A DNA stretch of 64,000 nucleotides from Portunus trituberculatus (lineage: Eukaryota; Arthropoda; Malacostraca; Decapoda; Portunidae), in assembly GCF_017591435.1 (NCBI RefSeq), contig NC_059259.1, forward strand, positions 944,075-1,008,074. Direction: 5' to 3'. Shown here piece by piece: positions 11,691-23,289 of this stretch. Under the pieces are notes generated by a model. That model worked only from the letters and a program-made list of their open reading frames with translations, was not told the origin of the DNA and searched no databases. Within the stretch, counting starts at the first letter, position 1. Each line of letters begins with the position of its first letter. The position numbers were made by a program, and so were the translations under genes.

Positions 11691-13062
11691 GTAATGATGA
11701 TTATAAAATATATGTTGTAATAATGAAGGAGTCAAACACAATAAACAAATCCATAATAGTAACACATGGATGAAAAGACAAATGAACTTAGAGGAAAGGG
11801 AAAAGGAGAAAGTGCTAAGAAGTGAAGATACGGAAAAAAAAAAAAAAAAAAAAATGAGAAAAGGACAGAGATAGAGAAGAAGAATTTTTACTGGAGGGAT
11901 CTGGATATGAGACTATGGAAGTGGTACCTTGGATATGAGACTAAGGAAGTGGTACCTAAGGAAAACAGAGGAGGTCGTGGAGGAGGCAATAAATTAAGGG
12001 GACCATCCGGTGGCCATGGTATCAAAAAATCTGAAAAAGATTGAAAATCCCCAAAACACCATCAGAGCATCCCCAAACATATGGCAACATAGTGATGGAG
12101 TAAAATTTAAAACATATGGGTATAACTTTAAAATACACAGTTATCTCTGTACAAAATGATGATAATAAGAAAAAGCACGGAAAGTGGTTTCTTTGGTAAG
12201 GAAAGGTGAGAACTCAGCCACAGGAAATCATTTTCATTTCAGCATCCATGTGACTGTGATGGAGGGAGGATCTATTGAGTATCTTGCCCGTTGTTTCACA
12301 CTTGCAAGCCATAATCCAGCCTATTTTACCTGCCTTTTTGTCTTACAATGTCTAAACAAACGGTGCAAGTGGAAATTACAAGTTGTAATGACCATGCATG
12401 GATGGGAGACACCCTCGCCTTGGTGACTAATAACTACAATCATTATAGGGGCCAGGTCATATGAGTCGTACAGAATATTCTAAACATCCCTAAAAGGATA
12501 GATATAATGCACATGGTGGTGTATGAACACCAAATATCCAACCCAAATAAATGTACAGGGTCACAGAAGAAGAAAATGACATCTGTTTTTTTTTTTTTTT
12601 TTTTTTTTTTTTGCCTTTTTTCCCAGTTTCCACTTCTTATCATTCAAATCGAATCTTCTCCAACATTTCTCAACAGATTTTCAATTTTGAGGTGTCATTT
12701 TGAAGCTCAATGAAGTTGCTACATTTTCACCTCATAGAATTTGGCATTCTTTTTTAAGTGCCGCAATATAATTCTATATAAAAAAAAAAATTGAAAAAAA
12801 ATCATAATGGCCATCAAAATAAAAAAAAAATCAAAATTCTATGAGGTGAAAAGTTTTGGTATATGACATACTTCATATCCGTACCAGCAAAATTGAAATG
12901 TGTCCTCTAATGACAAATTTTATAGGAAAATACATTTTTTAAAAGATATTTTATTTTCATGTTGTAACTACTAAATAACATTGTGTAATAAATATCTATG
13001 AAGAAAAAAAAAAAAAAAAATTACCCACGTTTTATTTTTTTATTTTTTAAAAACCTCACCGG
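11690..13062. other. A/T-rich repeat leader, unit B
   Basis: Counterpart of 1-1464, with many small deletions relative to it. It contains a T run at about 12587-12612 and the same inverted repeat around an A/T loop (arms near 12728-12750 and 12828-12850). No gene is supported. Confidence 0.5.
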
Positions 13063-16000
13063 ATGGTTCCCTTAAAAGTGACTTATGCTAACATAGATGG
13101 TTTGTTAAGAAGCATATCGGAAGTTCGGGATTATTTGAAGAAGAAAAAGCCGGATGTAATGTGCATCATTGAAACAAAACTGAAAAAAAAAACATCCATG
13201 TCAACTTTAAAGAGGAAGGATATAATACCTGGAGGAGGGACAGGAAGGATATAGGGGGAGGACGAGTGCTAATGATGGTTCATGATAACAATATGTATGG
13301 AGGATGTGCAATATGGTGAGGACAAGGTGGAAGTAATGGGAGTAACAATCAGAACAGAAGATTGGAAAAGAAAAATCATAGTTACATATGTTCCACCGAA
13401 GACTAATACATGGGGATCAGAAGAGCATAAAGATATCTCCAAAGAGAGGCAATAAAGTGTCTGGATAACATAAGAGATAGAAGAATACTCTTAGTTGGAG
13501 ACTTTAACTGTAAATAAATAAACTGGGGAGAGATGGAAGTAATGGACAATGCTGGACAGTGGAGTGAGAAAGTGTTACAGTTGACTATGGTTAATACAAT
13601 GGACCAGTGGGTGGAGGAGTCAACAAGGTACAGGGGGGAAGAAGAACCATCGTTGCTTGACCTAGTCTTCACAAAAAAACCTAACTGAGTCCCCTCCAAT
13701 CATACAATACCTCAGTCCAATGGGGAAAAGTGATCATGTGACATTAGAGATGCAAATGCAGGAGGAAGACGAGATAAGTTACAGAGAGGACTATAAAGGA
13801 GAGAATAAATTATGCAAGAGCGGATTTTGAAAAACTAAGGAGTTATTTTGCTGATATTCATTGGAGTAATATTATGTGCAGGAAGACTGTACAAAAGAAA
13901 TATGATATATTCTTACAAAAATACTTTGAAGGAGTAAAAAGTTTGTTCCTGTTTATAGAGTTCAGAAAAAATATATGCCTGGTACAATGCTAGATCCATA
14001 CAAGCAAAAAGGCAAAAGATAAAGCTGGAAGAAACTCAAAGGAGGAAATGACTAACAGAGCTATACAAAGATACTAGAAATTAATATATTAGAGTAAGGA
14101 GAGAGGAAGAAAGAAACTTGAGAAAAGATAATGATAAAAAAGAAGGATGAATCCAAACTTTCTACAAAGTTTATAAAAGGCAAAACAAAGAATAAGAAAC
14201 AGTTAAAAATAATTAAAGGAAATAGGACACATGAAACACCTGAAGAAATGAGTGAACTTATGAACGAGAGCTTTAAATCAGTATTTAATGAAGATGATGA
14301 TTTCATAGAACCTAATACAACCAAGCATTGCACAAGTAGGATTACAGAAACACTGTGGTGCAAGCAGAGTCAATTGGAAGACTGCTAGAAGGGGTGGACG
14401 TGAGGAAGGCAATGGGGCCAGATGGAGTGTCAAGAGGGACACTGAGTAATGCACAGAACAAATACTGGATGGATGGCACCAATCTTGGGTGTGATCATTG
14501 TTCGCCAGCTGGTTTAATTCACAAGTTGGTCCTGCCTATCGCGCCGAACTGTCGCCCTTGTGGAAGCCCTATTAAAAAAATATATATAATGATATTCATG
14601 CCTACATACCTCACAATATAATTGTTTGGTTATTTATTTATGTATCTGATTGAAAATGACATAAAAATATGCAAATATATGTTCCTAATGGTGCAAAGTA
14701 TGGATGTACCAGTGTCCCATCAAAATATATTTTGCAAGTCTAATAGTACATATATACCTTATCACAAAATTATCAGAGTTTCTGCATAGGATAATGCTCC
14801 ACTCAAAAAAGCGTAGAGCAAATATCACTGAGTAGCATTTATAAAAAAAATTTCGAGTCTGTGCCGAAATAACCTGGCCAACATTACCGAAACCGAATTT
14901 TCCTAACTGAGTCACAACAAGCCTTTTGATCTCAGAAAGTTTCTCAGAGTTGGCACTGTTCATTTTCTAAGTTCATCCTCACTAATATCCATAGTGTTAT
15001 CCATAGTGAAGTAGAATATGAAGATGAGTGACAGAACAATGGTACATGTTAGAAATATAATCATAGAACAAGAAAAAGCAATGTATGAATAAAACAAAAA
15101 TGGAAAGAAAAGGCATTAAAACAGAAAATGAATGTAGAAATGGAGATAAAGAAAAGGTATATATATATAAATATTTCAAGATATGAGAGACATTCAGAAA
15201 GATTATAAAAATTAAACATTTAAGATTAACAAAATGCAGAAAGCAATAGGACCAGATGGTGTATCGGCTGGGTTAAAAGAATGTAAAGAGCAATTACTGG
15301 ATCCAATTTGGAAATAATTAAACAGCTCAATGATGGAAGGCAAGGTACCACTGGAGTGGAAAAGAGCAAATATAGTCCCAATATACAAAGGAGGAAAAAG
15401 AACAGAGCCACTGAATTACAGACCAGTGTCACTGACTAGTGTTGTGGGAAAGATCTATGAAATTGTTATCAAAGAAAAAGGTTGGAATATCTGGAGGAAA
15501 GGAGCAAGTCATATCGAACAGACAATTTGGGTTCAGGACAGGGCGGTCATGTGTATCAAACTTATTAAGCTTCTACTCCAGAGTTATTGCAGGACTTGAA
15601 AACAGAGATGGATGGGTAGACACAGTATACCTGGACATTAAAAAGGCTTTTGATAAAGTCCCACAGGAAGACTTCTTTGGAAACTAGAGAACATAGGAGG
15701 ACTGTGGAACCTTGCTCGAATGGACAAGAGATTATTTGAAGGATAGAGAAATGAGAACTGTGATCAGAGATACATACTCATCTTGGGGTAAAGTAACTAG
15801 TGGGGTGCCACAAGGGTCAGTGTTAGCCTCATTATGTAAACGACATTCACATTGGGATAAACAGTTATATAAATTTGTTCGCTGATGATGCAAAGTTGCT
15901 AAGAGTTATCAAAACCAGAGAGGACTGTCAGCTGTTGCAGGAAGATTTAAACAAGATCTATGAATGGAGCAAGAAGTGGAAATTGGAGTTTAATGCCAAG

Positions 16001-16727
16001 AAATGCCACATAATGGAACTAGAAAGAGTAAGAGAAGACCAGTATGGAACTATTTGATGGGAGAGGAGCAAATAATGAAGACTAAAGAGGAAAATGATCT
16101 TGGAGCTATCATACAAAAAAATCTGAGCCCTGATAAACCCATAAGCAAGATATTTGGACTATCATATAAGATGTTGACTAATATAAGAGTGGCATTTTAT
16201 TACATGGATAAAGATATGATGAAAAAAATAATCACAAGCATGATACACCCAAGGCTGGAATATGCAGCAGTGGTATGGTCTCCGAGTTCTAAAAAAGACA
16301 TAAGAAAACTGGAAAGGATACAGAAGATTGCTACAAAGATGGTGCCGGAATTAAAGGACCTCACATATGAAGAACGACTGAAGGAAATGGGACTGCCAAC
16401 CTTACAAGATAGAAGAGAACGGGGACCTAATAACAATGTATAAGATAGTAAATGATATTGAAAAGATAGACAAAGAAGACCTGGTGCTGTTGATGGAAGA
16501 AGATGGAAGGACAAGAGGACATGAAAAGAAGATCAGGATGAGGCAGTGTGTGAAGGATATTGAAAATACAGTTTTCCACACAGAATGGTGGAAAAATGGA
16601 ATGCATTGGATAATGGAATTGTTGCAGCAATAGTGTGCATAACTTTAAAGAAAAACTAGATAAATGGAGATATGGAGACAAGACACTATGAGCCCTGCTC
16701 GAACCCCTGTACAATACAACTAGGTAA

Positions 16728-16730
<3 letters not shown>
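13063..16730 (+). mobile_element. CR1/L2-like LINE, copy B (inactivated, interrupted)
   Basis: Counterpart of the LINE at 1465-5330, with the same EN motifs, the same stop after GDFNCK, and RT motifs QFGFRTGRSC, YLDIKKAFDKVP, SGVPQGSV and FADDAKLL (about 15875-15900). The pre-RT part (about 14110-14470 and 15225-15480) differs markedly from copy A, while the flanks are nearly identical. The interrupting element is present, but its right end is replaced near 15237 by LINE sequence encoding KAIGPDGVS. The 3' end is the CTAGGTAAATAC phrase plus a (CA)n tail. Confidence 0.87.
14485..15237. mobile_element. Interrupting DNA element in copy B, right end lost
   Basis: Matches the left and middle parts of the element at 2895-3884 (GTTCGCCAGCTGGTTTAATT onward). 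After about 15007 it diverges, and it switches at a TGCAGAAA phrase into LINE RT sequence. The right inverted terminus visible in copy A is missing. Confidence 0.6.
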
Positions 16731-16784
<54 letters not shown>

Positions 16785-16791
16785 CACACAC
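16731..16791. repeat. (CA)n microsatellite, LINE tail of copy B
   Basis: CA repeat with one CG interruption, joined directly to the LINE 3' end and followed by the SINE head. Confidence 0.9.
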
Positions 16792-16792
16792 A

Positions 16793-16850
16793 TAGTGTAG
16801 TGGTTAGCACACTTGACTCACAATCGAGAGGGCCGGGTTCGAGTCCCAGC
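16793..16850 (+). mobile_element. tRNA-derived SINE-1 head, truncated in copy B
   Basis: Carries the A-box-like and B-box segments (GGGTTCGAGTCCC) but is cut immediately after the B box. The next base begins the second LINE. In unit A the full SINE body is present, so B shows a deletion at this point. Confidence 0.75.
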
Positions 16851-17425
16851 CATCCACCACCTAGTGTTTGTTGCTTCACTCAGGTAACAAACATGAGGTG
16901 TACCTTAAATAGTTTATAGTATATCTGTAAGCTATTTTCACGCTGGGTGGTAACCTTACAACCAACCCCACCCTGTGGGTGGTTGGCCTCTCCCAGGGTG
17001 TGAGGTCATAAAACTTTGCCCGAGCTATTCTCTACATTCCTCCTTCTTTCTCTCTTTTCTATTTCATAGGAGTGGGTTTGCAGAGATTCCACAGTCGTGC
17101 ATCCGACCTTCAGTCTCTGTGCCACTTCTCCTCCCTCTGGTTGATGCGACCCAGAACTTTTTTTTTTTTTTTTTTTCTTCTTTCCCTTTCTTTCTCGCAA
17201 TCCCACGTTGTGTAGGCAGGACAAAGGGATGAATGGTGGCAGCGATTTTTTCCTTCTTTTCTTTTGCCACTGCTACTGTCAGGTCCCCCATGTAATTGGC
17301 GACCTGGGGTATACCATAATAATTGCCTTGCCTGGTGTTGCGGCTCCTCCAGGTGGACCTTTTATTCCGCTGTGTTTTCTCTTTTTTATGGAGTTTCATT
17401 TTATTTAATTTTCCTCATTACCCTT

Positions 17426-17455
17426 AGTGGTGATGTTCACCCTAATCCCGGTCCT
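17426..17455 (+). other. 2A-like motif in LINE copy B
   Basis: Encodes SGDVHPNPGP after a hydrophobic stretch beginning near the methionine at 17389. Same variant as in unit A, with His where the canonical 2A peptide has Glu. The reading is open from the start codon through the motif into the EN N-terminus (NIRGLKANLQDV). Confidence 0.6.
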
Positions 17456-17539
17456 CGTAATAACTGTTGTAAGGCCTTATACATTAATATTCGGGGCCTA
17501 AAGGCCAACTTGCAAGACGTTGCAGTTGCGTCCTCCAAA

Positions 17540-18100
17540 TATGATATAATTTTTGTTCAGAGACTCTTGTTTCGAGCTTCAGGCATGTTTCTGAGATTCT
17601 GATTCCTAATTTCAAGAGGCCTCTTCTTCTGAGGCGTGATTCTATCCCTAGAGCTCGGGGGATGTGTATATACTTACGTCCAGCATGCAGCGCTTCACGC
17701 ATTACCAAATTTGAGTGTGGCTGTCATGAAATGATGCTGGTTAAAATTTGCAGTCGTTTTAATAACTACTATATCTTCTCTGTATATAGAAATCCCGATC
17801 TTGATGATTCTATTTATGACTGTTTGCTAAATTCTATGGCATCTATTCAAGAATCAGACCCTAAAGCTTCCTTTGTTTTTGTTGGTGATGTTAATGCACA
17901 TCATCAGGATTGGTTGAACTCCGTTTCTCAAACAAATCAACATGGTCGGGCTGCTCTAGATTTTAGTAACCTCACCGGTTGTGAGCAGATCGTTCATAGC
18001 CCAACTCACGTCTCGGGTAATTGCCTTGATCTTCTTTTACAGACGCCCCTCTGCAGTAACTTTGCAGGTCGTCCCTCCCCTTGGTAGCACAGACCACTCT
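17540..18100 (+). pseudogene. LINE apurinic-type endonuclease domain (copy B)
   Basis: Reading the frame after a one-base shift near 17540 gives ETLVSSFRHVSEILIPNF, then RARGMCIYLRP, FSVYRNPDL, FVGDVNAHHQDW and GNCLDLLL: the order of the EN family, with the GDxNAHH and LDLL motifs present. A further shift near 18040 leads into GSTDHSGLSF. The shifts show the domain is no longer translated as one ORF. Confidence 0.8.
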
Positions 18101-18699
18101 GGCTTGTCTTTCAATATTCAAACTTCATTTCCTATTCCGGACGAGCCAATATCGCGGAAAGTATTTCTAAAGTCACGAGCCAATTGGACTGGTGTCATTG
18201 CCGATTTTAACAACATTGTATGGCGGGAAATTTTACATTCTGATAGTCCAATTGATTCCCTTAACAGTGTTTTACTTAACATTAGTGAAAGAAGAATTCC
18301 TTCTAAAATAATTCGAAGTCGTCGCAAGGACAGTGCCTGGTTTAATGATGACTGCAGGCGTGCTCAGCGTGGAAAACAGGTTGCTTATTGTGAATGGTCC
18401 CGACTGCGTTCACCTGAATCATGGGAAAATTACGTTCGTCTGCGTTTATTTGCCCAACGTACATATTCTAGCGCACAGGATGAGTACAATGAACACCTTA
18501 AAAATGTTCTGATTGGCACCTCCCAACCACACTCATGGTGGTCAGCTTTAAAGCAATCACTCTTTGGTGTGGACTCAAGTTTACCTCCTCTGTCATGTAC
18601 TGACGGTTCAATCTGCCATAATTCTAAGGACAAAGCCAATCTTTTAGCTTCCGTTTTAACTCGAAACAAAGTGATGAAGAGTTTGATCTGCCGCCGTCT

Positions 18700-20213
18700 T
18701 GTCCCCAGGACATTAAATTACACTCCATTGCCTTTAAGTCCTCCGAAATCTTAAGATATCTTAATGAGTTAGACTCATTCGGGGGTTGTGATCCTTTGGG
18801 TTTTCTGCCTCTTTTTTACAAAAAGATTGCTTCTCCTCTCGCTCCAAAATTGGCAGTTATTTTTAGAGCTCTTTTTCGTAAGGGTTCTTTTCCGGTATGC
18901 TGGCGTACTGCAAATGTTACCCCTATTCCAAAGGGATCTTCATCCTCCATTCACCCCGGTGACTATAGACCCATTTCCATAACCCCGGTGTTATCTAAGA
19001 TTTTTGAGCGCCTGCTGGCCAAGCGTCTCAATCGTTTTTTAGATATTAATAATTTGTTGCCATCTAGTCAGTTTGGTTTTAGAAAAGGTCTCAGTACTTC
19101 TGATGCTCTCGTTTGCATAACGCACGACATGCAAGCTGCCCTTGATGCTGGTCATGAATCTAGAGTAATTTCACTTGATTTTAGTTCTGCATTTGATCGT
19201 GTTAATCATAGAGCCCTTTTATCGAAAGTTAGATCTATTGGTATTGGTGGCCGCGTCCATCAAGTTCTGTCAGAGTTCCTAACGAGTCGAAGGCAGCGTG
19301 TGACTGTTGATGGCTGCCTTAGTTCTTTTAGTCCAGTTGTATCCGGTGTTCCGCAGGGAAGTGTTCTGGGACCTCTTCTTTTATTATTTATACATCTGAC
19401 ATGTGGTGTGGGATTGAATCTAATATGGTTGCTTATGCTGATGACACCACTATATATGCGACAATTCCTTCCCCACAGGATAGGCAGAGAGTCGCTAATG
19501 TACTCACTCAAGATGTTTCAAGGATTCTGTCATGGTGTGATCGGTGGGGTATGAAACTGAACCCGAGTAAATCCCATAGTATGGTTATTAGCAGATCAAG
19601 GACACCTTTCCCAGTTCACCCTGATATTGTTGTCAACGAAGTACCTATTCCTAATTGTTCGTCTCTGAAGTTACTCGGAGTCACCCTTGATCCCAAACTT
19701 ACTTTTGAGTTGCACTTGCGTTCACTTGCATCATCAGTCTCATGTAAAGTTGGTTTGTTACGCAAATGTAGGCGGATATATTCCTCTGATGATATTGTAA
19801 GAAATTGCTTTTACTCTTTCATACTGCCTCATTTTGAATATTGTCACTCTGTGTGGATCTCTGCAGCAGAGTCTCACTTAAAGCTTTTAGATAGAGCATT
19901 CAACCAGATTAAATTTCTTCTTCCTAATCTTGAGATTAATCTTCGGCATCGTCGTTTGGTTGGATCATTGTCCTATTTCTTCAAAATCATGTCTAATTCC
20001 AACCACCCGTTGCATTGTCATTTGCCTGCCCCTTCACTACCAGCACGTGCTACAAGACAATCCTTGATCATGAATGACCGTTCCTTGTCTGTGAATCGAT
20101 GTAATACTTCACAATTTTCCCGGTGTTTTATCCCAGTATCTGCTAGACTCTGGAATACAATTCCCAACGAGATTGTTAATTCTAGTAACATTGAAGCATT
20201 TAAAAACGTGTGA
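18700..20213 (+). pseudogene. LINE reverse transcriptase domain (copy B)
   Basis: Two long open segments, 18700-19400 and 19401-20213, form one RT split by a one-base shift near 19385, just after SGVPQGSVLGPLL. Catalytic AYADD lies at 19431-19445. The thumb and C-terminal region include WGMKLNPSKSHSMVISRSRT, LKLLGVTLDPKLTFE, FEYCHSVW and SARLWNTIPNEI, ending at a stop at 20211-20213. No RNase H domain is evident before the 3' UTR. Confidence 0.85.
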
Positions 20214-20395
20214 ATACCTTTCTTCTCTCTGAACTCACTACCTCTTAGATCTCTACCAATCTTCCTATTCTGTTGTTCATTCCTGTTACTTCCTTTCACT
20301 TATCGGTGAGGTGCCGCCCACTGGGCCTTTGGGTTTATGCAGTTATGCTTTCCAGTGGGTCGCCTTCATTGACCTCATAATAATAATAATAATAA

Positions 20396-21490
20396 CAACA
20401 GAGTACCACATGGAAGACTTCTCTGGATAATAGAACACATGCGAGGAATAAAGGGGAATATATCTTAGAATGGATGACAGACTACCTAACAGATAGGGAT
20501 ATGAGGATAACGATAAGAGACACACCATCTAGTTGGAGCAGAGTCACTAGTGGCGTACCACAGGGTTCAGTGCTGGCACCAATTACACTCCAATGAACAA
20601 TATGCAAGACGGTCTGAGTTGTTACATGAATTTGTTTGCAGATGATGTGAAACTTTTGAGAGTGGTAAGGATCATCGAAGACTAGGGAATAGCTGAAAGA
20701 TATTGACAAGATCTGGAAGTGGAGCCAAGAGTGGAAATTAGAATTTAATACCAGGAAATGCCATGTAATGGAAATGGGTAAAAGTAATAGAAGACCTAAA
20801 TGGGAATATAAAATGGGAGAAGAGATTATTATGAAAACTAGTGATGAAAAAGACTTGGGAGTGATTATACAAGACACCCTGACCCCAAAAAGACACAACA
20901 ATGGACTATTTGCTTCAACATACAAGACACTAACTAACTTCAGGGTGGTGTTTCATTAGCTACATGGACAAGAGTAAGATGAAAAAGATCACAACCATTA
21001 CGATAGGATCCAGACTAATATGCAGCAGTGGTGTGGTCACCATACAGGCAGAAAGACATCAAGAGAATAGGAAGAATCCAAAAGACCACTACACAGATGG
21101 TCCCATGTAAATAAAGGATCTTCCCTATGAAGAAAGACTGAAGGAAATGGAACTACAACCTTTGAAGGATAGATGGGAAAGAGGAGATCTAATAACGATG
21201 TTTAAGTTAGTAAACTGTATGGGAAAGATAAACACACAAGATCAGTATCATTGACAGAGAATGGAGATAGATGAACAAAGGCCATTCCAAGAAGATCAAG
21301 AAAAGTCAGTGTTTGAGAAACATTAAAAGTTAAGTTTTCCACAAAGGACGGTGGATATTTGGAACGGATTGAGTGAAGAGATTGCAGCAGCAGAAAGTGT
21401 GCACAAATTAAAGAAAAAATTGGATAAATATATATATGGAGACAGGTCACAATGAATCCCACTCAAACCCAGTAATATACACACAAGTTT
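20396..21490 (+). mobile_element. CR1/L2-like LINE, 5'-truncated copy
   Basis: Starts abruptly at the equivalent of DKVPHGRLLW, directly after the (TAA)n tail of the preceding LINE. It continues with SSWSRVTSGVPQGSVLAP, a degenerate FADD-like segment (LFADDVKLL with frameshift, about 20630-20655), then WSPYRQKDIKRI-like thumb sequence. It ends near AATATACACACAAG. Many frame breaks. Same family as 1465-5330 but clearly more diverged. Confidence 0.8.
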
Positions 21491-21734
21491 AGGTTAGACT
21501 ATTATTCTGAGACACACACACAGGAAGAGAAAAAAATAATAAAGAAAAGTAAATAGAAAAAAAAAAATAGCCCCACAGGAGCATAAACCAACACACACAC
21601 ACACACACACACACTGCCCCGCAATAGTCAGGCGAGTGAAGCGAGTGGGTAAATTTTTAGTTTCAACCAATATAGCCTATCTTATATTTCTTTTTCCCTA
21701 TGTCTAACAACCTTGGGGTACCTCCTGGGAAACC

Positions 21735-22260
21735 TAACTTAACCTAACCTTATTATGTATTTCCGATAGGGTAAAATGGGGTTACAAATGCTGATACACC
21801 TAACCTAACCTAACCTAAATTCTGTCCTGAAGTTATTATTCAATTCCGATAGGATAAAATGCGGTTTGGGTCCGCCGTGGTACAGTGGAACCATGCGTAC
21901 TTTAGGGTCCGCTCTCCAAGCGCACGGGTTCGAATCCTGTCCACGGTCCGAGTGTAGGTTGGGCTTCCTCACTCGGGGCAACAGTTTCCTAGCGGGTGGG
22001 CTTTGAGATAGGAAGTACCCCAAAAAGTATCCCCTTTAGCCCAATAAATTCCCGTAAAAAGCCCACATGGTATATAAAAAAATAAAAAAAAAAAATACTC
22101 GTAGACCTAACCTAAATTCTGTCCCGAAGTTATAATTAATTTCCAATGGGGTACTATGGAGTTAGAAATGCTCGTAGACCTAACCTAACCTATCCTAAAT
22201 ATGTCCTGAAGTTATTATTAATTTCTGATAGGGTAAAATAGAGCTAGAAATGGTAATAGA
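21735..22260. repeat. TTAGG-containing minisatellite (~75-80-bp unit), split by a SINE
   Basis: Units read roughly CCTAACCTAACCTAAATTCTG then TCCTGAAGTTATTATTAATT, then a GATAGGGTAAAATGG segment and a TAGAAATGCTCGTAGA segment. Parts of four units are visible, starting near 21738, 21798, 22108 and 22178. Each begins with CCTAAC pentamers, the complement of the TTAGG arthropod telomere repeat. A SINE (21865-22095) lies within one unit, which resumes after it at ACTCGTAGACC. Confidence 0.7.
21865..22095 (+). mobile_element. tRNA-derived SINE, family 2 (copy 1)
   Basis: tRNA-like head (CCGTGGTACAGTGGAACCATG) with B box GGTTCGAATCC at 21927-21937. A body follows with GTGTAGGTTGGGCTTCCTCA, CGGGTGGGCTTTGAGATAGG and AAAAGCCCACATGGTATA, and an A-rich tail. 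A second full copy is at 37498-37724. Inserted into the TTAGG minisatellite. Confidence 0.8.
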
Positions 22261-22264
22261 AGTG

Positions 22265-23120
22265 TGATATAGACCGTGAGTGTATTAAAAAGATCTGCAA
22301 ACCTACAGGGGCGTACACCAACACAATAGTCAGGCTAGTGAACCATCCAGTGAGGTGTGCGCACATGAACACGCACGTGGCGGCGATGGGACAGACCAAC
22401 GTGGGGAAGGAAAGGGTCGAAACCAGTAATATTGGCATGGCTCACCGCACACCCACGCTACTCCATCTTATATCACCCATTTCTCCGCCCCCACACGCCG
22501 CCCATACTACAGTGAGGGGCGCCACTTACCCTAACACCAGCACTGGACGCCGCCACCTCTGGGTCACGCTGGAAATGATGACCGAGTCGGGAACACTTCA
22601 ATGCCGCCGTCCACCCGCTAGCCCGCCATTGTGACACACGGGTTGGGCGGACCTGTGTGTGTTACCTGTTGCTATTTTGTTTTATTTCTTACTACGTTTT
22701 GCTTGTATAGAAGTTTTTGTTGTATTTTTATTATTCTTTGTATTTTTTGCTTTGTTTTTCTTCTTAGTTTTTATTTATTTTCTTTGTTTTTTAAATGTTG
22801 ATATTTGAATGATTGTCAGGCATATATCTTTTATTCAGTTGTTTTGAGAAGATTTATTGTTATTTTGTTAGTTCTTTTTTGTTTATTTTTGCCAAAGTTT
22901 GGTGTTGTTTCTATTTTCCTTATTTTTTTTCTAATCTCGATATTTTGATCGGTCTTAATTACCTCTTTAATAAATGCAGTAGTTTCACTTGAATTTTCGT
23001 GATATTTTGTCACTCATATATTGTCATTTCTATTCCTACCATTCTAAGGTACACAACCTGTCCTCGCCTTCAACAATAACTTGCTTCCTACCTCAGTCTC
23101 CTACATGTCATTCTATTCTT
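22265..23120. other. GC-rich island followed by T-rich spacer
   Basis: 22330-22640 is unusually G/C-rich with many CpG dinucleotides (for example around GGGGCGCCACTTACCC and GACGCCGCCACC). On the minus strand a GGGTAAGT donor-like site is present near 22524. This could be a promoter or noncoding first exon, but no ORF is supported. From about 22670 the strand becomes T-rich without features. Confidence 0.35.
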
Positions 23121-23124
23121 CTGG

Positions 23125-23127
<3 letters not shown>

Positions 23128-23211
<84 letters not shown>
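23128..23211. repeat. (TA)n microsatellite
   Basis: About 41 TA dinucleotides without interruption, flanked by unique T/C-rich sequence. Confidence 0.95.
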
Positions 23212-23289
23212 TGCCATTTTAATTTTAATTGGCTCTCCATTTCCGATCTCCACTCCCCCAAAACATTAGCTTCTATTAGAAGCTAAGGA

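Larger units (their letters stand above)
11690..19205. repeat. Unit B of the tandem duplication
   Basis: Second copy of the segment at 1-9069, starting directly after an (AAT)n tract at 11649-11689. Compared with A it lacks the rest of SINE-1 and the Jockey and LINE pieces at 5460-6723. The join falls at a short shared sequence (CCCAGC followed by CATCCACC). Unit B has fewer one-base losses in homopolymers within the second LINE than A. Confidence 0.9.
16851..20395 (+). mobile_element. Second LINE (2A-like motif, (TAA)n tail), copy B
   Basis: The most complete LINE of the window, about 3.5 kb, from the CCACCACCTAGTG start shared with unit A to a (TAA)n tail. Order: pyrimidine-rich 5' region; hydrophobic segment with SGDVHPNPGP; EN with INIRGL, YRNPDLDDS, VGDVNAHHQDW, GNCLDLL and STDHSG; RT with YRPISITPVLSKIFERL, QFGFRKGLSTSDAL, LDFSSAFDRVNH, SGVPQGSVLGPL and AYADDTT; thumb to the stop near 20213. 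At least four frameshifts interrupt it, so it is probably inactive. CR1/Jockey-type non-LTR; exact clade not assigned. Confidence 0.88.

Noticed and set aside
21865..21945. Functional tRNA gene with GGTTCGAATCC
   Set aside because: It repeats at 37498 with the same 3' body and A-rich tail, the behaviour of a SINE family.
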